Assembly: GCF_900105305.1 (NCBI RefSeq)
Contig: NZ_LT629765.1
Span: forward strand, 930,001 to 994,000
Reading direction: 5' to 3'
Length of the DNA stretch: 64,000 nt
Origin: Corynebacterium timonense
GTDB lineage: Bacteria > Actinomycetota > Actinomycetes > Mycobacteriales > Mycobacteriaceae
The position numbers and the translations under genes were made by a program. Shown here one piece after another: positions 52,543 through 60,749 of this stretch; the first letter of the stretch is position 1; every line of letters begins with the position of its first letter. The notes under the pieces are model-generated. The model saw only the letters and a list, made by a program, of their open reading frames with translations. It was not told the origin of the DNA and searched no databases.

Positions 52543-53925
52543 ATGGGTCGGCATTCCGACGGCACAAACAACTACTCACTGTCGCGCAGTGTGATCGCGG
52601 CGCTGATCATCGTCGTGCTCGTGATAGCAATGGCGATCTGGTACGTCGCCGCGCGCCCCGGCTCGACCACCGCGGACCACGAGGAGCCGGACTGCGTCGC
52701 GGGCGAGCTCGAGCTTCCCGTCGCCTCCTCCGACGAAGCGGTCGCGCGCAGCCTGAACGACGCCTACGCCGCGTCCCACCCCGTCGTCCGCGATTACTGC
52801 GTCACGCCGATCCTGGTGAGCGACCTGTCCGCCGCGGCCGTCTACGTCGGCTCCGACTCCCCCGCCACCGACCAGCTCCTCGAGCAGGCGGGGCGGACCG
52901 TCTCCGTCGCCGACGCGGAGCCCGTGGCTACGCAACCGGTGGGCGTGGCCGCGGACGTCGAGGTCGCGCGCGAAGACGTCGCTCTCGAGCAGGTCGCCTT
53001 CCCCACTGACGTTGACCCGGCGGTGTCGGCCGCGGTGGCGACCGAGCTCGCCGCCGGCGACGAGGACGCCGCGGCCGCGCTGCGCGACCAGCGCGTGCAC
53101 ACGGCCGAGGACGTCCTCAACGAGGACCGGTACGCCGCCACTACCCGCGACGGGTCCCCCGTCGGCTGGTTCTTCACCGAGCTCGACTCGTCCGTGTCCT
53201 TTGCGGCGCTGCCGCTCAACCAGACCGAGAGCGTGAGCGAGGACAAGGCCCGCGCCGGGCAGGACTTCGCCCGCTTCGCGGCCGAGAGCTTCGCCGGCGG
53301 CGACGCGCAACAGCCAGAAATCTCGGACACCGTGTGGGAGGCCGCGCTGCCGGCTACCGGGCAGGCACCGGCCACGCCGGCCGACGACGATGCGCCGGAA
53401 GCACAGGCCGCTCCCGAGGTGATGAGCACCCTGTTCCTTCTAGATACCTCCGACGCGATGTCGCCCTTCCTCCCGGCAGCAGCCGAGGCGATCGGCGAGG
53501 CCGCCCGGGGCGTCGCGGGCGCTGGCCATAGCGTCGGGCTGTGGAACTACTCCTCGCCGCTCAACCCGGGCGTGCAGAAGAGCTACCGCGAAAACGTCAT
53601 GCTCGGGCCGGCTGCGGAGGCTGTCGCTGCTGCCGCCGGACGCTTTAGCACCGGTGGGCAGCCGAACACGCGCGAGGCACTCAGCGCCGCCACCGGATAC
53701 GCCGCGGAGGTGCAGGGCCCCGTGCGCGTTGTGCTCATCACCACCGGGACCGCCGACTCGGGCGCCGCACTCCCCGAGATCGCCGGCGACGACGTGCGGG
53801 TCTCCGTTGTGCACATCGGGCCAAACGAACCTGACCCCGCAGTGGCGGATGTCGCCGAGGTTGTCACTACGGCGCAGACCGCCGAGGGGCTCAACGACGC
53901 CGTCGGTCAGGCCGTCGGCGAGTAG
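52543..53925 (+). CDS. Membrane-anchored VWA-domain protein
   Basis: The 460-aa protein has one N-terminal helix (VIAALIIVVLVIAMAIWYVAA, residues 19-39), so the bulk is extracytoplasmic. A substrate-binding-like segment (about 50-260) is followed by an acidic Ala/Pro linker. A von Willebrand A domain begins near STLFLLDTSDAMSPFLPAAAEAI, where the MIDAS motif D-x-S-x-S is altered to D-T-S-D-A. A second acidic site may lie in VGLWNYSSPLN. The gene starts just after the interrupted conserved gene. Function unknown; a surface binding role is inferred. Confidence 0.8.
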   Translation: MGRHSDGTNNYSLSRSVIAALIIVVLVIAMAIWYVAARPGSTTADHEEPDCVAGELELPVASSDEAVARSLNDAYAASHPVVRDYCVTPILVSDLSAAAVYVGSDSPATDQLLEQAGRTVSVADAEPVATQPVGVAADVEVAREDVALEQVAFPTDVDPAVSAAVATELAAGDEDAAAALRDQRVHTAEDVLNEDRYAATTRDGSPVGWFFTELDSSVSFAALPLNQTESVSEDKARAGQDFARFAAESFAGGDAQQPEISDTVWEAALPATGQAPATPADDDAPEAQAAPEVMSTLFLLDTSDAMSPFLPAAAEAIGEAARGVAGAGHSVGLWNYSSPLNPGVQKSYRENVMLGPAAEAVAAAAGRFSTGGQPNTREALSAATGYAAEVQGPVRVVLITTGTADSGAALPEIAGDDVRVSVVHIGPNEPDPAVADVAEVVTTAQTAEGLNDAVGQAVGE

Positions 53926-54003
53926 CACCGGCCGGTCGCACGCGAAACGGCGCGACGACGGGCCGCCCCGCTCGCCGCGCCGTCGATGCCGCGAGTGCGT
54001 CTC

Positions 54004-54579
54004 CTAGGAGGACTTGCGGCGCCGACGCGCCGCGAGCTCGTCAAGGCCGATGACGTTGTCGCCCTGCTCATCGTCGCCGACGCGCTCGGCGGGGAAAGCA
54101 GAGATCGTGCCCGTCAGCTCGCGCATGATCTGCGGCACCGCGATACCGAAGACGCCCTGGCCGCCGCTGAGCAGGTCGATGATGTCCTCGTTGCTGCGGC
54201 ACTCGTACACCGTCGTGCCATCGGACACGAGGGTGATCTCGGCGATGTCGTTGACGCCGCGATCGCGAAGCTTGTCGACGGCCAAGCGAATGTTCTGGAG
54301 GGAGATACCGGTGTCGAGCAAGCCCTTGACAATCTTCAGGACGAGCAGGTCCTTGAAGGAGTACAGGCGCTGCGAGCCGGAACCCCGTGCGCCGCGGATG
54401 GAGGGGCGCACCAAGTTGGTGCGCGCCCAGTAATCCAGCTGGCGGTAAGTGATGCCGGCGACCTGGCAGGCGATGGGGACGCGGTAGCCGACGACGTCGG
54501 AGGGTCCGACGTCGAAAAGCGTCTCTTGCACGGCCTCTGCCGTGGGCTCCGTGCTGAGGTGTGGGGTGTCCTTGCTCAC
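54004..54579 (-). CDS. MerR-family transcriptional regulator
   Basis: The 191-aa protein starts at GTG 54579. The MerR HTH is VGYRVPIACQVAGITYRQLDYWARTNLVRPSIR, followed by GSGSQRLYSFKDLLVLKIVKGLLDTGISLQNIRLAVDKL. The C-terminal half (VSDGTTVYECRSNEDIIDLLSGGQGVFGIAVPQIMREL) has no metal-binding Cys pair. The tail is basic (LDELAARRRRKSS). In this cluster it is the second MerR-like gene, after ftsR and the bifunctional nuclease gene, an order conserved in corynebacteria and mycobacteria. Its targets are unknown to me. Confidence 0.9.
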   Translation of the reverse strand: MSKDTPHLSTEPTAEAVQETLFDVGPSDVVGYRVPIACQVAGITYRQLDYWARTNLVRPSIRGARGSGSQRLYSFKDLLVLKIVKGLLDTGISLQNIRLAVDKLRDRGVNDIAEITLVSDGTTVYECRSNEDIIDLLSGGQGVFGIAVPQIMRELTGTISAFPAERVGDDEQGDNVIGLDELAARRRRKSS

Positions 54580-54695
54580 GTAATTACTCCCGTGAAGTTA
54601 TGCGGTGCGCGCTCTTTCCTATTAAAAGGCAACCTTATGCCGGGGTCAAGACCAGCGTACCGCGACACGCCGAAGTTTCAACGTGAACTTTAGGG

Positions 54696-55244
54696 TTAGT
54701 CCTCGTTGCCGAGGTCCCCTTCTTCGACGCCGAGGTCGCGCATCAGCTGTTCGAACTCCGCGTCGGCCGCAGCGTCCCCGCTGGCCGACTCGCCCTCAGC
54801 GGCGCTGCCGCCCGGGTCGATGTCCAGGTTGAAATATGTGGCGAGGTCCGCCGCCGAGATGCGCAGCCCCGCCTGGGCGAGCACCGCCTCGTCGGCTTCA
54901 ATCTCCTCGTCGAGGGCCGCGGCGAGCACGAGTGCGTCCGAGGCGCGCAGGTCGTACTCGGTGCCGTCGGCAAGGGTGAGCGTCGCCATGAACACGCCGT
55001 TGACGTAGCTCGAAATCTCGATCGACGACACGCCGCGCCCCGATTGCGTGATCACGTCCGAGAGCACATCGTGCGTGCCCGGCCTGGTGGGACGCGCCCC
55101 GCTCAGCCGCGCAGACAACTGGGCGCCCTCGACGGGCGGGAGCCACACGGGAAGGAAACGGCCTTTCTCGGGGGCGTGAAGCAGGGCGCAGAGAAAGTTC
55201 TCCGGGCCAAGCGGGAACACGCCTGCGACGCTAAGTGGGACCAT
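54696..55244 (-). CDS. Bifunctional nuclease domain protein (DUF151)
   Basis: From ATG 55244 (MVPLSVAGVFPLGPENFLCALLHAPEKGRFLPVWLPPVEGAQL) the protein has 182 aa. The DUF151 core includes RPGTHDVLSDVITQSG and the strand pattern GVSSIEISSYVNGVFMATLTLADGTEYDLRASDALVLAAALDEEI. The C-terminal 50 residues are acidic and disordered. The family is credited with RNase/DNase activity in plants, but the bacterial role is unclear. It sits between ftsR and the second MerR gene, all on the minus strand. Confidence 0.9.
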   Translation of the reverse strand: MVPLSVAGVFPLGPENFLCALLHAPEKGRFLPVWLPPVEGAQLSARLSGARPTRPGTHDVLSDVITQSGRGVSSIEISSYVNGVFMATLTLADGTEYDLRASDALVLAAALDEEIEADEAVLAQAGLRISAADLATYFNLDIDPGGSAAEGESASGDAAADAEFEQLMRDLGVEEGDLGNED

Positions 55245-55251
55245 CAACGCC

Positions 55252-55257
55252 ACCCTA
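55252..55257 (-). promoter_or_regulatory. Probable -10 hexamer (TAGGGT), overlapping the ftsR stop
   Basis: The ftsR TAG stop is the first half of TAGGGT on the minus strand, and 7 nt separate it from ATG 55244. Confidence 0.45.
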
Positions 55258-56004
55258 GTGGTCGAGGCGGTTGCGTAGTTCGTTCTTGACCAAGTCGGCG
55301 TGCAGGGAAACAACCAGCGCCGTCATCTGGTGGCTGATCTCCTCCGCCTTTTGCTTCGCCGCCGCCGTGCGCGACTTCGCAACAGGCTCGACAACCTGGG
55401 AGATGAGGTCGGCCTGGCGCCCCGCTGTGGTACGCAGGGATTTCAGGTGGCGCGTGTCCAACCCGAACTCGGACAGGGCAAGAGCCGTGGTGACCACGCG
55501 GACGTCGTCCGCGCAGAAATGGCCCGTCGCGTCCGGGGTGAGCAAACCTGCCTTGACGAGCTCGGCGACGGTCGACTCGTCGGTCGCCGCCTGCTCCGCG
55601 AGATCGACGTCGGTCAGCCGCGTCGGGGGTGCCGGGCGGAACGTCTCCGGCGAGACAATCGGCTCGGCCTTCGCCGCGGACATGATCGCCGTGACCTGGC
55701 CGGAGTCCATCGCCTCGAGCTGTTCGCGGATCACCTTCAGCGGCAGGTAGTTGTCGCGCTGGGTGACCAGGATGTAGCGCAGGCGCTCAACGTCATCATC
55801 GGTAAAGCGACGGTAACCGGACGCGGTGCGCTGCGGAGTGATCAGCCCCTCCGATTCGAGGAAGCGGATCTTCGACACCGTGACGTCCGGGAACTCTTCG
55901 CGCAACCGGTTAAGCACGACGCCGATGGACATGGTCTTGGCGGTGGTGGACGCGCCTGCGCGCGTGGCAGGCTGCTGCGGGGAGGTCTGAGGGAGTGCGC
56001 TCAC
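55255..56004 (-). CDS. ftsR: MerR-type regulator FtsR
   Basis: FtsR activates ftsZ transcription in C. glutamicum and influences cell growth and morphology. The 249-aa protein starts at GTG and has a disordered N-terminus. The MerR HTH is MSIGVVLNRLREEFPDVTVSKIRFLESEGLITPQRTASGYRRFTDDDVERLRYIL, followed by DNYLPLKVIREQLEAMDSG. A second helical domain (DLAEQAATDESTVAELVKAGLLTPDATGHFCADDVRVVTTALALSEFGLDTRHLKSL) follows. Position next to odhI matches the known corynebacterial order. Confidence 0.9.
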   Translation of the reverse strand: MSALPQTSPQQPATRAGASTTAKTMSIGVVLNRLREEFPDVTVSKIRFLESEGLITPQRTASGYRRFTDDDVERLRYILVTQRDNYLPLKVIREQLEAMDSGQVTAIMSAAKAEPIVSPETFRPAPPTRLTDVDLAEQAATDESTVAELVKAGLLTPDATGHFCADDVRVVTTALALSEFGLDTRHLKSLRTTAGRQADLISQVVEPVAKSRTAAAKQKAEEISHQMTALVVSLHADLVKNELRNRLDH

Positions 56005-56090
56005 GGTGTTTGCTCGGGTTTCTACTCAGGCGGGCGAAAACATGCGGCCCGGCGGGCGGAAAACGACGCCCCTCCGAGCCCGTATGCCAC

Positions 56091-56522
56091 TTAGTTGGTG
56101 GCGGTGAGGAAGACGAGGCGGAACTTGCCAATCTGAATTTCGTCGCCGCTCGACAGCGCCTGGGAGTTGCGCGGCTCGCGGTTGACGTAGGTGCCGTTCA
56201 GCGAGCCTACGTCGACGACCTCGAAGCCGCCGTCCTCGCTGAGGCGGAACTCCGCGTGGCGGCGCGAGACCGTAACGTCGTCGAGGAAGATGTCGGCCTC
56301 AGGGTGGCGGCCAGCGGTGGTCGTGTCTTGGTCCAGAAGGAAGCGGGAACCTGCGTTCGGGCCGCGCTTGACCACAAGAAGCGCAGCGCCCTCGGGAAGG
56401 TTTTCCGCACCTCCCACAGCGTCGGAGGCGGCAGCGCCCGACTCCATTTCCTTCAGCAGGTCTGCACGGAACACCGAAGTGGTTTCTACTTGATTCTCCG
56501 GCGTACCAGTGTTTTCGCTCAT
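56091..56522 (-). CDS. odhI: FHA-domain 2-oxoglutarate dehydrogenase inhibitor
   Basis: OdhI binds and inhibits the E1o/OdhA component of 2-oxoglutarate dehydrogenase when unphosphorylated. Phosphorylation by PknG and related kinases at the N-terminal Thr pair makes it fold back on its own FHA domain and releases the inhibition. From ATG 56522 (AGGAGAA upstream) the protein has 143 aa. The phosphosite is VETTSVFRADLLKEME near residues 12-27. The FHA domain carries TTAGRHPEADIFLDDVTVSRRHAEF and DVGSLNGTYVN with the Arg, Ser, His and Asn phosphopeptide contacts. Confidence 0.96.
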   Translation of the reverse strand: MSENTGTPENQVETTSVFRADLLKEMESGAAASDAVGGAENLPEGAALLVVKRGPNAGSRFLLDQDTTTAGRHPEADIFLDDVTVSRRHAEFRLSEDGGFEVVDVGSLNGTYVNREPRNSQALSSGDEIQIGKFRLVFLTATN

Positions 56523-56657
56523 GAACTTCTCCTGACGCTGTCGAGGGATTTTCAAATCAACTGTTAGCCATACTAGCCATTGGCACCCGCCCCGGGGAAC
56601 AAAGGCAGCTCACAACAGCCTACCCGCAGCTTAGCGCGCGACGCGCCCGCAAGCCGC

Positions 56658-58949
56658 CTAGCGGAAGATGTTGGCCACGCCCGTCATGAAAGAATTTCCC
56701 GAGCCCGCCAACGGGTTGTCGGAGACCATGTAGGTCCACGTGGCGCTCGGGCGTTTCCACCCAGCGTCGTCGAGGTGTGCCCCGTCGGCGTCGATACGCA
56801 CCTGCTCAAAGCTCTCCACTGCCTGCTCGACGGCCCGGTTGGCCAGATCCTTGAATTCGCGCACCGCGATGCGGTGATATTCGTCGATGGGCGTCTCGCG
56901 GGCGATCGCGCGCAAGTGGATGGATTCGCGCACGTCGTCCATGAGCGCGAGGTGTTCCGACCACTGCGCGTCGAGGTGGAAGAGCATGATCTCGCGCGCT
57001 GCTTGCTCACGCACTTCCGCGGGCAGCCCGGAGAGCGAGGCGGCGCGTTCCGGGCTGCGTTCGGCGAGCTCGCGCCACGCGGTGTCCGTGTCCAGCAGGC
57101 GGGCGCGGCGCTCATCGAGGATGTCGCGGTGGTCGGCGAGCAGCTTGTTGTACTTCCACGTCTGCGCGTGGATTTCGAGCAGCTGGCCCTCGGTGACGCG
57201 CTGGCAGTGCTCCACAAAGGCCTGCACCCGCCCGGACTCGACGCGCCCATCGGGCCCGGGGTGGGCGGTGACCTGCTCGTCGGCGCCGCCGCTCACCACG
57301 ATGTCGTCTTCCAGCGACACGAAGAACACGCTCAGCCCCGGGTCTCCCTGGCGGCCGGCTCGTCCGCGCAGCTGGTTATCCAGGCGCGCGGTGCGGTGGC
57401 GGGCGGTGCCGATGACGGCCAGGCCGCCGCGCTCGGCGACCTCGTCGCGCTCGGCCTCGTTCGCACCGCCGAGGCGGATGTCGGTGCCGCGCCCGGCCAT
57501 CTGGGTCGACACGGTCACCCGGCCGAGGTCGCCCGCCTCGGCGATGATGCGGGCTTCCTCCCTATCGTTTTTCGCGTTGAGTACGTTCGCCTCCACCCCG
57601 CGGCGCGAGAGCGCGTCCGCCAGCGCCTCCGACTCGGCGACGTCGTGGGTGCCCACCAACACGGGCTGGCCGGTGGAGTGTAGGTGCACGATCTCCTCGA
57701 CGATCGCAGCGTTCTTCTCCTCCATCGTGGCGTAGATGCGGTCGGCCTCGTCGAAGCGGCGCAGCTCCTTCGCGCGGTCAATGACGGAGACGTGCAGCCC
57801 GTAGAAGGAGCGCAGCTGGTCGGTCGCCTCCACCGCGGTGCCGGTCATTCCGGTCACGCGCGGGTAGCGGCGCATGAGCGCCTGGAGGGTAATGGAGTCG
57901 AGGATGCGCCCACCCTCCGACACGTCGAGACCTTCCTTCGCCTCCACGGCGGCTTGGAGGCCGTCGGGCCAGCGCTGAAGCTCGGCGACGCGCCCGCGGG
58001 AGGCGTCGACAAGCGCGACCTTGCCCTCGTCGATGATGTAGTGGACGTCCCGGATCAGTAGCGCCTTGGCGTGCAGGGCGAGGTTCACGCGCACGAGCGT
58101 GTCGCCGATGTGCTCGTCGGAGTAGAGCGAGTCGATGCCAAGCAGCTTCTCCACCCGCGCCGAGCCCTCGTCGGTGAGGAACGCGTTGCGCCCGTCGGAG
58201 TCGATGGTGTAGTCCGTGCCCTCTTCAAGCCGGGAGACGGCCTCGGTGATACGCCCCGTCGCTTGCGTGCCCGGCTCGGAGCCCGCGAGGACGAGGGGGA
58301 CGAGGGCTTCGTCGACAAGCACGCTGTCGGCCTCGTCGACGAGGGCGACCTGCGCCGGCGCCTGCACCGTCTGGTCCCGGTGCGTGATCTGGTTGTCACG
58401 CAGGTGGTCGAAGCCGATTTCGGTGATGGGCGCGTAGACCACGTCGCTGCGGTACGCCAGGGCGCGCTCCGAGCGTGTCGACGCCTCCGTCACGGCCGCG
58501 ACGTTCAGGCCGAAGAACTCGACGAGGGGCCGCATCCATTCCGCGTCGCGGCTGGCCAAGTAGTCGTTCACCGTGATCACGTGGACCCGCTTGCCCGTCA
58601 GGGCGTAGCCCGTGGCCGTCATCGCCCCCACCAGCGTCTTGCCCTCGCCGGTGGCCATCTGGATCACATCGCCCTCCAGCATGCGCAGTACGGCCTGGCT
58701 CTGGACCTCGTAGGGCGTCATGCCGAGCGTCCGCGTCGAGGCGACGGAGAGGATCCCCAGGAAGGCGGCCTTGTCCTCGATGTTCTCGCCTTTCACGGTG
58801 GCGCGGATCGCCGCCGCCAGCTCGGCGTCGGAGAGCTGTTCGTACTCCCGGGTCAGCTCGTGCGCCTTCGCCACAATGCTTTTCGACGCCTTATTGTTGC
58901 GCTCCGCGCTCGCGCCCATGGCCCTCCAGAACCAGTCAAAGGCACCCAT
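56658..58949 (-). CDS. secA2: Accessory Sec translocase ATPase SecA2
   Basis: SecA2 is the second SecA of corynebacteria and mycobacteria, which exports a subset of proteins with SecYEG. The 763-aa protein starts MGAFDWFWRAMGASAERNNKASKSIVAKA. It has Walker A TGEGKTLVGAM, DYLASRDAEWM, Walker B region LVDEADSVLVDEAL, TAVEATDQLRSFYG, STQMAGRGTDIRLGG and LRGRAGRQGDPG. It ends SFMTGVANIFR without the Cys-rich zinc tail of SecA1, and it is shorter than SecA1, as expected of SecA2. ATG 58949 has AAGGA 10 nt upstream. Confidence 0.93.
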   Translation of the reverse strand: MGAFDWFWRAMGASAERNNKASKSIVAKAHELTREYEQLSDAELAAAIRATVKGENIEDKAAFLGILSVASTRTLGMTPYEVQSQAVLRMLEGDVIQMATGEGKTLVGAMTATGYALTGKRVHVITVNDYLASRDAEWMRPLVEFFGLNVAAVTEASTRSERALAYRSDVVYAPITEIGFDHLRDNQITHRDQTVQAPAQVALVDEADSVLVDEALVPLVLAGSEPGTQATGRITEAVSRLEEGTDYTIDSDGRNAFLTDEGSARVEKLLGIDSLYSDEHIGDTLVRVNLALHAKALLIRDVHYIIDEGKVALVDASRGRVAELQRWPDGLQAAVEAKEGLDVSEGGRILDSITLQALMRRYPRVTGMTGTAVEATDQLRSFYGLHVSVIDRAKELRRFDEADRIYATMEEKNAAIVEEIVHLHSTGQPVLVGTHDVAESEALADALSRRGVEANVLNAKNDREEARIIAEAGDLGRVTVSTQMAGRGTDIRLGGANEAERDEVAERGGLAVIGTARHRTARLDNQLRGRAGRQGDPGLSVFFVSLEDDIVVSGGADEQVTAHPGPDGRVESGRVQAFVEHCQRVTEGQLLEIHAQTWKYNKLLADHRDILDERRARLLDTDTAWRELAERSPERAASLSGLPAEVREQAAREIMLFHLDAQWSEHLALMDDVRESIHLRAIARETPIDEYHRIAVREFKDLANRAVEQAVESFEQVRIDADGAHLDDAGWKRPSATWTYMVSDNPLAGSGNSFMTGVANIFR

Positions 58950-59083
58950 ACACCGCACATCCTTTCGTTGGCGACTCCATCTCTGTCAACCTTACGGCAG
59001 GCATTTGCACACGCCGCGCGCTCCTGCAATATCCTCTACTGGCGTACACCGGCTCTGCCGCCTTCCAGGAGGTTCCACCCCGC

Positions 59084-60247
59084 ATGCATTCGCTCAACGT
59101 CACGGTCCCCTCGTCGACCGGGGTCGCCATGGCCGGCACCATCGACCAGCCAGTCCACCCCGCCGAGGCCTACGCCATCTTCGCGCACTGCTTCGCTGGG
59201 TCCCGCCACACCCCGGGCGCCTCCCGGATCTCCAAAAAACTCACCGAGTACGGCATCGCCACCCTCCGTTTCGACTTTCCTGGGCTTGGCCAGTCCGAGG
59301 GGAATTTCCGCGACACGAGCTTTAGCCAAAACGTCGACGACATCGTCGCCGCGGCCCAGTGGCTCGAGGAACACTACAGCGCGCCCCAACTCCTCATCGG
59401 CCACTCCCTCGGCGGGGCGGCCGCGCTCAAGGCCGCGACCCGCCCCGAGCTGAAGAAGAAGCTCAAAGCCGTCGCCACGGTCGGCGCGCCCTTCGACCCA
59501 GCGCACTCCGTCCTGCACTACGCCGACAAAATCCACGAGGCCGACACCTCCGGCTCCGTCGTGGTCACCCTCGGCGGGCGCGAGCTGGAGATTTCTCGCG
59601 AGTTCCTGCTCGACCTCGCCGAGACCGACCCGCAGACCTACCTGCCCACCCTGCGCACGCCTCTCCTGTTGGTCCACTCGCCCATCGACCAGACCGTGGG
59701 CATCGACAACGCCCAAACCATCTTCCGCCTGACCCGCTACCCCAAGTCGCTCATGGCCCTGGACAAGGCGGACCACCTGCTCACCCGTCAGGGCAGCGCC
59801 CAGCGCGCCGCCGACATCATCGGCTCCTGGGCGACGCAGTACATCGACCCGGAGTTTGTCCCCGAGCCCACCACGGATACAACGGCCGTGTCCTACTCCG
59901 CCCGCGGCACACGCTTCGGCGACGTCGTGCGCACCTCCAATCGCTCCATCGCCACCGACCGCGCCAAGAACTCCGGCGGCCGCGGCCAGGGGGTGACCTC
60001 CACGGGGCTGTTCATGAGCGCACTTGCCGTCTCTACGTCCCAGGCGGTCCGCGAGGCGGCCCGGGGCATGAAGCTTGACGACGTCCGCGTCGCCGTCACC
60101 CACCACGACGGCGCCCGGTTCACCCGCGCGGTCACCCTCGTCGGCGACCTCTCCGACGCCGAGCGCGCCCAGCTCCTCGGGGCCGCCAGCCGCTCCCGCG
60201 TGGACACCTTCATCGGCGCGGCCACCATCGAAACCACATTGGTGTAA
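59084..60247 (+). CDS. Fused alpha/beta-hydrolase and OsmC-like protein lacking OsmC cysteines
   Basis: The 387-aa protein has two domains. Residues 1-250 are an alpha/beta hydrolase: FDFPGLGQSEGNF, the nucleophile elbow LLIGHSLGGAAALKA, and HSPIDQTVGID and DKADHLLTR for the acid and His. Residues 285-387 resemble OsmC/Ohr (GQGVTSTGLFMSALAVSTSQAVREAARGMKLDDVRVAVTHH...). The two peroxidatic Cys positions are Ser (Ser317 in ALAVSTSQ, Ser371 in ASRSRVD), so peroxidase activity is unlikely. AGGAGG lies 11 nt before the ATG. It is divergent from secA2. Confidence 0.88.
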   Translation: MHSLNVTVPSSTGVAMAGTIDQPVHPAEAYAIFAHCFAGSRHTPGASRISKKLTEYGIATLRFDFPGLGQSEGNFRDTSFSQNVDDIVAAAQWLEEHYSAPQLLIGHSLGGAAALKAATRPELKKKLKAVATVGAPFDPAHSVLHYADKIHEADTSGSVVVTLGGRELEISREFLLDLAETDPQTYLPTLRTPLLLVHSPIDQTVGIDNAQTIFRLTRYPKSLMALDKADHLLTRQGSAQRAADIIGSWATQYIDPEFVPEPTTDTTAVSYSARGTRFGDVVRTSNRSIATDRAKNSGGRGQGVTSTGLFMSALAVSTSQAVREAARGMKLDDVRVAVTHHDGARFTRAVTLVGDLSDAERAQLLGAASRSRVDTFIGAATIETTLV

Positions 60248-60351
60248 CTTACTCCCCAATTTTTCCGCCGTGACCTGCCGATTTCTACTATCGGAGGCGC
60301 GTGATGTAATCTATCCGAGTTACCGCGAGCGCCCCACGCGCTCAACGTACA

Positions 60352-60425
60352 CGGGCTATGGCGCAGTTTGGTAGCGCACTACACTGGGGGTGTAGGGGTC
60401 GCAGGTTCAAATCCTGTTAGCCCGA
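60352..60425 (+). tRNA. tRNA-Pro (anticodon GGG)
   Basis: The 74-nt cloverleaf has acceptor CGGGCTA/TAGCCCG and a D-arm with GCGCAGTTTGGTAGCGC. The anticodon stem CTACA/TGTAG holds the loop CTGGGGG (anticodon GGG). The T-arm is GCAGG-TTCAAAT-CCTGT and the discriminator is A. CCA is not encoded. TAATCT at 60307-60312 is a possible -10. Confidence 0.95.
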
Positions 60426-60438
60426 CGCAGAGCATTCA

Positions 60439-60462
60439 GACCCCGCTCCGAGGAGCGGGGTC
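60439..60462 (+). terminator. Terminator hairpin after tRNA-Pro
   Basis: GACCCCGCT pairs perfectly with AGCGGGGTC around CCGAGG, followed by TTCGTCTG, 14 nt after the tRNA. Confidence 0.8.
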
Positions 60463-60749
60463 TTCGTCTGCCTGACGGCGGATCCAGGGTGGGCCCTACC
60501 CTCGCGTGTGCCGCTGGGGTGCGAGTGCTCTGGTTCGAACGTGCAACCGTCACCGCCCTCTTCACCCGCTCGAATGACCTGCTTGCCTTAGCTCGTCCCC
60601 TCCTCCAACTCACAAAAACCAACACGTGTGCGACACTCCGGCCGGATATGTCAGAGAGACGGCGAAAATGGGCCGTGTTAGGGAGTTGGAAGAATTCTCG
60701 CCCCCTTAGAGTTGAAAGCTCACGACAAAACCGCAATCAAGGACAGGCA
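60463..60749. other. Gap between tRNA-Pro terminator and hsdM, no gene seen
   Basis: This stretch of about 290 nt is less GC-rich towards its right end. I see no credible coding frame with start signals. TAGAGT at 60707-60712 is a possible -10 for the RM operon, and AAGGA at 60739-60743 is the probable ribosome-binding site of hsdM. No copy of the tRNA 3' end that would mark an attachment site is visible here. Confidence 0.5.

Noticed and set aside
60407..60736. 109-aa minus-strand frame between tRNA-Pro and hsdM
   Set aside because: It covers the terminator and part of the tRNA 3' end, has no ribosome-binding site and no recognisable composition or domain.
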